Source: Micromonospora coriariae (GTDB lineage Bacteria; Actinomycetota; Actinomycetes; Mycobacteriales; Micromonosporaceae). From it: a stretch of 64,000 nucleotides of DNA. The DNA is taken from contig NZ_LT607412.1 in the NCBI RefSeq assembly GCF_900091455.1, forward strand, positions 992,001 through 1,056,000, read 5' to 3'. Under the pieces are notes generated by a model that had not been told where the DNA came from, did no database searches, and saw nothing but the letters and a program-made list of their open reading frames with translations. This document shows, piece after piece, positions 58,118 through 64,000 of this stretch. Position numbers and translations under genes: made by a program. Each line of letters opens with the position of its first letter. The first letter of the stretch is position 1.

Positions 58118-59401
58118 TCAGTCGGGCAACCGCCACAGCCCGTACGAGCCGTCGACCCGGCGGCACAGCAGCCGGCCCGGGCTCGCCTGGCACTCCCCGT
58201 TCGCGTCCGGCAGCACGTCCAGCATCCGCACCGTGCCGGCACGCACATCCAGCTCGGCGACGAGCAGCCCGCCGTCGGGATGCCGGCGTAGCCCGATCAT
58301 CGGGCCCCCGAGATCGGAGCCGGCCAGCTCCCAGCGGCCCAGGTCGGCCAGCACCCGACCGGTCGGCGGATCGAGCACGACCAGTTGCTCCGCCCCGGGG
58401 CCGGCGCTGCTCAACGTGGTGGCCACCAGCCGGCCGGCGACCGGCCAGACCCACCCCCAACGCTCGCTGCTCCAGAGCTCCCGGCCGGTCGCAGGGTCGA
58501 CCGCCCGCAGCCGACCGGAACGGGTCTGCAGGCAGACGACGGGGTCGCAGCCGGTCGCGTACAGCGAGCCGTCGGCGGTGGTGCTCCAGCGCTGGTCCAG
58601 CTGGTCCAGCCCGTAGGCGGTGACCATGGCCGGAGTCCCGCCGACGGTGAACAGGAGGCCGTCCACCACCTGCACGGTCTCGTAGGCCCCGCCGCCCACC
58701 CGCAGGCGGGCCCGGGTCAGCACCCTGCCGGTGGCCGCGTCGCGTATCTCGAACGACCCGTCCGCGTTCCTGAGCAGCACCCGGTCCACCGCATTCCCGG
58801 CCGTCCCGTAGTTGATCTCACCCGGGGCGGTGGTCAGCTGCCAGCGCACTGTGCCGCAGCAGGTATCGACCACGCGCAGGCTGCCCGGCTCGTCCTCGCC
58901 GCCGGGCTGGAACAGGATGTTGCCGTCGGCCAGCTCGACGGGGCTGCCCGGCTGCTGCCACCGATACGCCCCGGTCGCCCGGTCCAGCACCACGGTGAGT
59001 GCGCCCCGCCCCTCGGAGCCAACCTCGTACCCGGTGACCAGCAGCATCCCGGCCAGCGGCGTGACTCCCCAGTAGCGGCCCTCCGCGGGCAACGGCACCT
59101 GCCAGACCGGCTCGCCGCCGGGCAGCCGGTAGGCGGCCAGCCGCCGCTGCGGCGTCTGGGGGGTGATCGGATCGATGACCAGGAACAGGTCATCCGTGAC
59201 CACCACATTGGCCCCGAGCCGGGCCGGCAGCGGCACCACGGCCCGCCGGGACACCGGTCCGGCGGCGACGAGGGTGGCCAGCACGAAGAGCAGGACCAGC
59301 GCGCAGCGCAGCGGTCGGCCGTTGGCGCGAGGCCGGCGGGGCCGCGTGTCGGGCTCCGGCTCGTGCCGCAGCTCACCGAGGTCGATCACCGGGCCGGTCA
59401 C
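58118..59401 (-). CDS. PQQ-like beta-propeller membrane protein
   Basis: The 427-aa protein starts at GTG 59401 (VIDLGELRHEPEPD). It has a basic segment, one membrane helix (CALVLLFVLATLVAAGPV) and an extracytoplasmic beta-propeller of repeated PQQ-like blades (DRATGAYRWQQPGSPVEL, DAATGRVLTRARL, DPATGRELWSSERWG, DPPTGRVLADLGRWEL). It ends C-R-R-V-D-G-S-Y-G-L-W-R-L-P-D. It may be a surface scaffold or sensor. It overlaps the 45-aa upstream frame by GTGA. Confidence 0.82.
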   Translation of the reverse strand: MTGPVIDLGELRHEPEPDTRPRRPRANGRPLRCALVLLFVLATLVAAGPVSRRAVVPLPARLGANVVVTDDLFLVIDPITPQTPQRRLAAYRLPGGEPVWQVPLPAEGRYWGVTPLAGMLLVTGYEVGSEGRGALTVVLDRATGAYRWQQPGSPVELADGNILFQPGGEDEPGSLRVVDTCCGTVRWQLTTAPGEINYGTAGNAVDRVLLRNADGSFEIRDAATGRVLTRARLRVGGGAYETVQVVDGLLFTVGGTPAMVTAYGLDQLDQRWSTTADGSLYATGCDPVVCLQTRSGRLRAVDPATGRELWSSERWGWVWPVAGRLVATTLSSAGPGAEQLVVLDPPTGRVLADLGRWELAGSDLGGPMIGLRRHPDGGLLVAELDVRAGTVRMLDVLPDANGECQASPGRLLCRRVDGSYGLWRLPD

Positions 59402-59535
59402 CGCCGGAACCGCCACAGCGCGGTCGATCCGTCGAGGCGACGGCAGCGCAGGACCGGCGGGGCCGGTGTCGCGGCGGTCAGGACAGCCGGCACCGGCGGC
59501 AGCACCGCCGCGCCGAGCTCGATGACCGACGACAC
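59398..59535 (-). pseudogene. 45-aa relic of a PQQ-propeller gene
   Basis: From GTG 59535 the frame reads V-S-S-V-I-E-L-G-A-A... and ends L-R-C-R-R-L-D-G-S-T-A-L-W-R-F-R-R. Its first residues match the start (V-I-D-L-G) and its last 15 match the end (C-R-R-V-D-G-S-Y-G-L-W-R) of the full-length propeller gene beside it. A tandem copy seems to have lost nearly all its interior in one in-frame deletion. AAAGGA 6 nt upstream and the GTGA overlap are intact, so it may still be translated as a short coupled peptide. Confidence 0.6.
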
Positions 59536-59646
59536 CGACAGTCCTTTCCCGCCTCCGGCTGGCCGGCGCACCGGGCACCGCAAACCGACCGTTGGGCGTA
59601 CCGGCCCGGCAAAAGCGACGCATCCTCGCCTGTACGATGGCGCGTC

Positions 59647-61542
59647 GTGGCCGTGCCGGTGGTAGACCCTTCGCTGAATTCCAAGACCGACGCCGATCCG
59701 GCCGAGGTCGAGCCGACACCACGGCCTCGACGCCGCCCGGCCCGTGCCGACCTGCTGGCCCTCGGAGCCTATGTGCTGCTGGGCGTCTTCGTCTGCCTCA
59801 ACTACTGGGGGGACGTGCAGGCCCGGGTATCCTCGCACCTGCCCACCGACCACAGTTGGTTCGAGTGGCTGTTCGCGCATGGCGCGTACTCGCTGCGGCA
59901 CCTGGAGAACCCGCTGTTCACGGCGCGGCAGAACGCCCCGGACGGGGTGAACATGATGGCCAACACCTCGCTGCTCGGGGTGACCCTGCCGCTGGCCCCG
60001 CTGACCATGCTGCTCGGACCGCAGGTGATGTACGCGCTCTACCTGGGCGGGGCACTGGCGGCCACCGCCGGCACCGGGTACTGGGTGCTCTCCCGGCACC
60101 TGGTGCGCTCCCCGGCGGCGGCCTTCGTCGGTGGCGCCTTCCTCGGCTTCGCGCCGGGGATCATCCACCACGCCAACGGCCAGCCCAACTTCGTGTCCAA
60201 CTTCCTGCTGCCGCTGATCGTGCTGCGGGTGCTGCGGCTGGGCGAGCCGGGCCGGTGGCGGCGCAACGGGCTGGTGCTCGGGGTGCTGGTGGCGTACCAG
60301 ATCTTCATCAACGAGGAGATGCTGCTGCTCACCGCGCTGGCCTGCCTGGTCGTCGTGCTGGCGTACGCCGTGCAGCGGCCCGGGGCGGCACGCGCCGCGG
60401 CGGGCCCGTTCCTGGCCGGGCTGGGCGTCGCCGGCGGGCTGGCGCTGCTGCTCGCCGCGTACCCGATCTGGTTCCAGTTCAACGGCCCGCAGTCCTACCG
60501 CGGCCTGCAGGGCGGCGTCTTCCACAACTGGGGCGAGGACCTCGTCGCCTTCGTCACCTTCGCCCGGGACACCTGGGCCGGTGACCCGGCGGTGGAGCAG
60601 ACGATCGGGCTGACCGAGCAGAACACCTGGTTCGGCTGGCCGCTGGTGCTGCTCTCGGTGGTGGCCCTGGTGCTGCTCGTGCGGCGGTCGTTGGCCGCCC
60701 GGATCGTCGCGGTGCTGATCGTGGTCTTCAGCGTGGCCGCGATCGGGCCGCGGGTGCGCTTCAACGGCGTGGAGACCGGGGTACGCGGACCGTGGTCGTA
60801 CGTGTCGGACGACCTGCCGCTGGTCGAGATGATGATGCCGACCCGGCTGAGCCTGGTGGTGGCCGCCGCCGTGGGCGTGCTGCTCGCACTGACCTGGGAC
60901 GCGGCGTCCCGCCAGGGTCGCCCGGTAGCCGACCGGGCCCGGGTGCCGGTCCCGCGTGCCGGCGAGCCGACCCCGGCAACGCCGGACGAGGCGGCCACGT
61001 CGGTCGCGTCGCGCCGGCGGTGGCTTCGTCCGGTGGGGTACGCGGCGGTCGCTCTCGCCGTGCTGCCGCTCCTGCCCCGCCCGCTGCCGGCCCAGACGAT
61101 GGACCCGCCGCCGCACTTCATCACCGCGGGCGGCTGGCGGCCGTACGTGCCGGCGGGCCGCACGTTGGTGCCGGTGCCGATCCCGAGCAACGTGCACGGT
61201 CTGCCGACGCTGCGCTGGAGTGCGCTGACCGGCCAGGAGTTCCCCATCCCGGGCGGCTACTTCATCGGCCCGAACGAGGTGGGCGAGGGAGTGTTCGGCG
61301 CACCGAACCGGCCGACCAGCAGCCTCATCTACTCCACGATGGACGCTGGCGTGGTTCCCGCGCTCACCGACGAGAATCGCCGCCAGGCGGTCGAGGATCT
61401 GCGGTTCTGGCGGGCGTCGGTGGTGGTGCTCGGCGCGCATCCGCGCGAGGCGGTGCTGCGCGAGCTGGTCACCGCCCTGATCGGGTCGCCGCAGCGGGTG
61501 GACGACGTCTGGGTCTGGGACGTCCGCGCGCTGGTGGGCTAG
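59647..61542 (+). CDS. GT-C-like polytopic membrane protein (first of three paralogues)
   Basis: The 631-aa protein has about 11 membrane helices and the GT-C look: an early luminal loop with NYWGDVQARVSSHLPTDHSWFEWLFAHGAYSL (acidic and His residues near the catalytic position), then NAPDGVNMMANTSLLG. The C-terminal soluble domain of about 130 residues ends V-D-D-V-W-V-W-D-V-R-A-L-V-G. GT-C enzymes add sugars from lipid-phosphate donors. GTG 59647 follows TACGAT by 8 nt. Divergent from the PQQ gene. Confidence 0.75.
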   Translation: MAVPVVDPSLNSKTDADPAEVEPTPRPRRRPARADLLALGAYVLLGVFVCLNYWGDVQARVSSHLPTDHSWFEWLFAHGAYSLRHLENPLFTARQNAPDGVNMMANTSLLGVTLPLAPLTMLLGPQVMYALYLGGALAATAGTGYWVLSRHLVRSPAAAFVGGAFLGFAPGIIHHANGQPNFVSNFLLPLIVLRVLRLGEPGRWRRNGLVLGVLVAYQIFINEEMLLLTALACLVVVLAYAVQRPGAARAAAGPFLAGLGVAGGLALLLAAYPIWFQFNGPQSYRGLQGGVFHNWGEDLVAFVTFARDTWAGDPAVEQTIGLTEQNTWFGWPLVLLSVVALVLLVRRSLAARIVAVLIVVFSVAAIGPRVRFNGVETGVRGPWSYVSDDLPLVEMMMPTRLSLVVAAAVGVLLALTWDAASRQGRPVADRARVPVPRAGEPTPATPDEAATSVASRRRWLRPVGYAAVALAVLPLLPRPLPAQTMDPPPHFITAGGWRPYVPAGRTLVPVPIPSNVHGLPTLRWSALTGQEFPIPGGYFIGPNEVGEGVFGAPNRPTSSLIYSTMDAGVVPALTDENRRQAVEDLRFWRASVVVLGAHPREAVLRELVTALIGSPQRVDDVWVWDVRALVG

Positions 61543-61550
61543 CCGGCCGG

Positions 61551-63356
61551 TCAGCCGACGCGGCCTCGGACGTCCCACACCCACCCGCCGTCGACGGGCC
61601 GGCCCGGCCCGAGCAGCTCCTCGATGGTCCGGCGGACCGGTTCGCCGTGCGCCAATCGGCCGAGCACCACCAGCGCGGCCCGCCAGTACCGCAGATCCTC
61701 GACCGCCTGACGGCGGTCGGCGTCGGTGAGCGCCGGCACCGCGCCGGTCTCGGCCACCCGGCGCAGCAGCACGGCGGTGGGCCGGTCCGGCGCACCCCAG
61801 CGCGCCGCCGGGTCGTCCGGGCCGGTCGGGCCGATGAAGTACCCGCCGGGCGCGCGGAAGGCCAGTCCGGTGCGGGCGGACCAGAGCATCACCGGGCTCA
61901 GCGCGGCACCGGTGACCGGGGGCACAGCGACCACTGTCCGGCCGGGTGGCACCAGCGGGCGCCACCCGCCGTCAGCGACGAACTCCGGCACCGGTGCGAC
62001 CGGTACGGCTTTGATCGGCGTCGGGACCAGGGGCAGCAGCGCGGCGGCCACCGCGCCGGTCCACAGCAGCCGCACCGGTAGCCCCGGAGCGGCCGGCGGC
62101 CGACGTGCCGGCCGGACCCGGTCCAGGGAGAGTGCCATCAGCACGCCCAGCACCGGCACGCAGACCAGCGCGAACCGCGCCGGGACCGCGAGGTCGAGCA
62201 ACGGCAGCTCGGCGATCAGCCGGTACGGCCCGGGGATGCCGGTGGCCGTGCCGTCCACCCGCAGCTCGGTGCCGAGCGAGAGCAGGGCGAAGACCAGGCC
62301 GCAGCCGGCCAGCGCGCGGACCAGCGGCCGTCGCCACAGCCAGATCACCACCACCACGGCGAGCACGAGCAGCCCGGGACCGAAGAACGAGTTCTCCTCG
62401 GTGGGGTTCGGCGAGAGCAGCCCCGGCAGCCAGTCGTCACCGAGCACGGTCTGCCGGGCCGACGCGGTGAACGACGCGGCGTCCAGTTGGAAGCCGCGCG
62501 CGGCGAAGGCCATGCCGGAGTAGTGCTGTGGGCCGTGGAACTGGAACCAGATCGGGTACGCCAGCAGCACCGCCGCCACGACGGCGGCCACCGCGAGCCG
62601 GCGGAGCAGGTCCGGCGCGAGCCGCCGGGCCGCCACCCGGTCGGCGAGCGCGTAGCCCAGCGCGAACACCCCGGCGGCGAGCGCCAGGAAGACCAGCACC
62701 TCCTCGCCGATGAACACCTGCCAGACGAGCAGCAGCCCGAGGCCCACGCCGGGCCGCCACACCGCACCGGGCCCCGGCCCGGGCCGGAACACCAGGGCGA
62801 GGATCGCGGGCACCAGGAACTGGGCGGCCACGTGCAGGTGCGCGCCGGCCTGGGAGATCATGCCGGGGGCGAAGCCGCAGATCAGCCCGCCGACCGCCGC
62901 CGCGGACGGCGCGGTGACCAGCCGGCGGCGCAGCAGCGCGTACCAGGCCGTGGCGGTGCCGGCGAGGCAGCAGACGACCGCCACGCAGAACGCCACCTGC
63001 GAGCCGAAGAGCAGGGTGACCGGGGCCAGCGGGACACCCAGGCCGAGCACCGAGGTGTTCGCCATCAGATTGACGCCGTCCGGCGCGTTCAACGCGGTGC
63101 TGTGGAGCGGGTTCTCCCCCGCCACCACGGCGCGGGCCGCGTGGGCCAGCATCCACTCGAACAGAACCTGGTCGCCCGCCTGGTGGAAGAGCCGCCCGGG
63201 GTGGCGCCACTGCCCGCTGGTCAGCAGCACGGCCAGCCCCAGGTAGCCGACCACCACCAGGGCGTCCGGCAGCCAGGTGGGCCGGGACCTGCGTGCCGGC
63301 ACCGGAACCGCCGACACCGGGTCCGCGGTCGCCGGGGACGCCGTCCCGGCGGTCAT
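61551..63356 (-). CDS. GT-C-like polytopic membrane protein (second paralogue)
   Basis: The 601-aa protein is a homologue of its neighbour. It shares LNAPDGVNLMANTSVLG, the loop after helix 1 (TSGQWRHPGRLFHQAGDQVLFEWMLAHAARAV), the S-A-R-T-G-L-A-F-R-A-P-G-G-Y-F-I-G-P region of the soluble domain, and the ending W-V-W-D-V-R-G-R-V-G. It starts at ATG 63356, overlapping the stop of the third paralogue by one base. Its own stop lies 8 bp from the stop of the convergent first paralogue. Confidence 0.75.
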   Translation of the reverse strand: MTAGTASPATADPVSAVPVPARRSRPTWLPDALVVVGYLGLAVLLTSGQWRHPGRLFHQAGDQVLFEWMLAHAARAVVAGENPLHSTALNAPDGVNLMANTSVLGLGVPLAPVTLLFGSQVAFCVAVVCCLAGTATAWYALLRRRLVTAPSAAAVGGLICGFAPGMISQAGAHLHVAAQFLVPAILALVFRPGPGPGAVWRPGVGLGLLLVWQVFIGEEVLVFLALAAGVFALGYALADRVAARRLAPDLLRRLAVAAVVAAVLLAYPIWFQFHGPQHYSGMAFAARGFQLDAASFTASARQTVLGDDWLPGLLSPNPTEENSFFGPGLLVLAVVVVIWLWRRPLVRALAGCGLVFALLSLGTELRVDGTATGIPGPYRLIAELPLLDLAVPARFALVCVPVLGVLMALSLDRVRPARRPPAAPGLPVRLLWTGAVAAALLPLVPTPIKAVPVAPVPEFVADGGWRPLVPPGRTVVAVPPVTGAALSPVMLWSARTGLAFRAPGGYFIGPTGPDDPAARWGAPDRPTAVLLRRVAETGAVPALTDADRRQAVEDLRYWRAALVVLGRLAHGEPVRRTIEELLGPGRPVDGGWVWDVRGRVG

Positions 63357-64000
63357 CAGACCGAGTGGTCGGTCAGCGTCCGGACGTCCCACACCCAGAC
63401 GTCCAGCTCCTGACGGCCGGGACCGACCAGCTCCTCGACGGTACGCCGCAGTGGCTCGACGTGCTGCTGCCGGACCGGCAGCACCAGGATCGCCGCCCGC
63501 CAGTGCCGCAGCTCGTCCATGAAGCGGCGGCGCTGCCGGTCGTCCAGTTTGGGCGTCCGGCCGGTGGTCGCCACCTCCTCCAGCAGCTGACCCACCCCGC
63601 TCGGTCGGCCACCGAACCGGCCCGGGTCACCGGTGTTGCCGTTGCGGGGCGCGAGGAAGTAGCCGCCGGGAATCTTGAAGTCGAGGTTGGTGGCCGCCGC
63701 CCAGCGCATGCCGTGCGTGTTCCCCATGCTGGGCACCGGAACCGGCACCAACGTCTGGTCCGGACCGACGTACGCCCGCCAGCGGTCGGCTGTGATGAAC
63801 TCCGGCACCGGAGGTCGGGACACCATCCGCAGTGGCATCGGGGCGATCGGCAGCAGCGCGAACGCCAGACCGGCGACGACGAGCTTTCGCACGGTGCGCC
63901 GGTCGGCCGGGCGCAGCGCCCAGGCCCGTTCGACGGCGAGCGCGATCAGCAGGCCGACCACCACGCTGGTGATCAGGCCGAACCGGGTCGGCACCACCGC
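63356..64000 (-). CDS. GT-C-like polytopic membrane protein, 3' part (third paralogue, runs off the window)
   Basis: Only the C-terminal 214 residues are visible: one helix pair (TSVVVGLLIALAVERAWAL, LVVAGLAFALLPIAPMPL) and the soluble domain with PGGYFLAPRNGN, ending in the family motif D-V-W-V-W-D-V-R-T-L. The upstream two-thirds lies beyond 64000. The order is the same as in the second paralogue, with a 1-nt overlap. Confidence 0.75.
   Translation of the reverse strand, partial: AVVPTRFGLITSVVVGLLIALAVERAWALRPADRRTVRKLVVAGLAFALLPIAPMPLRMVSRPPVPEFITADRWRAYVGPDQTLVPVPVPSMGNTHGMRWAAATNLDFKIPGGYFLAPRNGNTGDPGRFGGRPSGVGQLLEEVATTGRTPKLDDRQRRRFMDELRHWRAAILVLPVRQQHVEPLRRTVEELVGPGRQELDVWVWDVRTLTDHSV

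Overview
The window is high-GC DNA with actinomycete codon use (G or C at nearly every third position, many GTG starts, ATGA/GTGA overlaps). It carries ZAS anti-sigma/ECF pairs, Stealth proteins, the coproporphyrin-type haem branch with HemQ, AA10 lytic polysaccharide monooxygenases (LPMOs), LigC and a stand-alone LigD-type polymerase. The gene set and style fit Micromonosporaceae (a Micromonospora-like chromosome); this is an inference, since no rRNA or marker lies in the window. I see no prophage, insertion sequence, CRISPR array, tRNA or rRNA; it reads as ordinary chromosome with a few accessory patches.

Layout. 1-1.5 kb: a 38-aa Cys-rich leaderless gene overlapping a RibD-C-type reductase, then a DUF433 antitoxin-like gene with a broken DUF5615 partner. 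1.6-8.1 kb: herA-sbcD-sbcC-nurA, the archaeal-style DNA end-resection set, with two copies of a 59-bp unit between sbcC and nurA that form a chain of overlapping mini-cistrons. 8.1-11.4 kb: a SpeE-like protein, an ECF sigma/anti-sigma pair and a COG4315-type lipoprotein. 11.6-17.9 kb (minus): Stealth, GT2/CDP-glycerol transferase and Stealth, a capsule or teichoic-acid-like polymer cassette. 18.4-23.5 kb: a DNA glycosylase, DUF1990, LigC, a secreted alpha/beta hydrolase and a GNAT. 23.7-31.4 kb (minus): a four-gene MacB/FtsX-type exporter operon in which one ATPase has an AbrB-like tail. 31.5-35.2 kb (minus): a DUF2975/HTH operon, an ECF sigma with a CU044_5270-type partner, and the LigD-type polymerase.

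35.3-41.4 kb: MsrB, a DUF305 lipoprotein, two LPMOs, a glycogen-binding (CBM48) domain, a metal-binding small protein, an EamA transporter behind a probable leader-peptide attenuator, ElaA and another GNAT. 41.4-45.5 kb: hemE-hemG-hemQ (minus) divergent from DUF3000. 45.5-49.4 kb: two Pro-rich membrane proteins, one a trypsin-like protease, and RNase D. 49.6-52.9 kb: the fadA-fadB beta-oxidation operon. 53-59.5 kb: a Pro-rich membrane protein, two tandem VOC proteins, a two-component system, a C39 peptidase, and a PQQ-propeller protein preceded by what looks like an internally deleted relic of the same family. 59.6-64 kb: three paralogous GT-C-like membrane proteins, the last running off the window.

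Themes. Many genes have a -10-like TAnnnT exactly 6 nt before the start codon, which predicts leaderless transcripts. Translational coupling by 1-4 nt overlaps is very common. The most interesting signals are the four-segment attenuator ahead of the EamA transporter (37951-38116), the mini-cistron relay ahead of nurA (7028-7148) and the complete herA-sbcD-sbcC-nurA operon.
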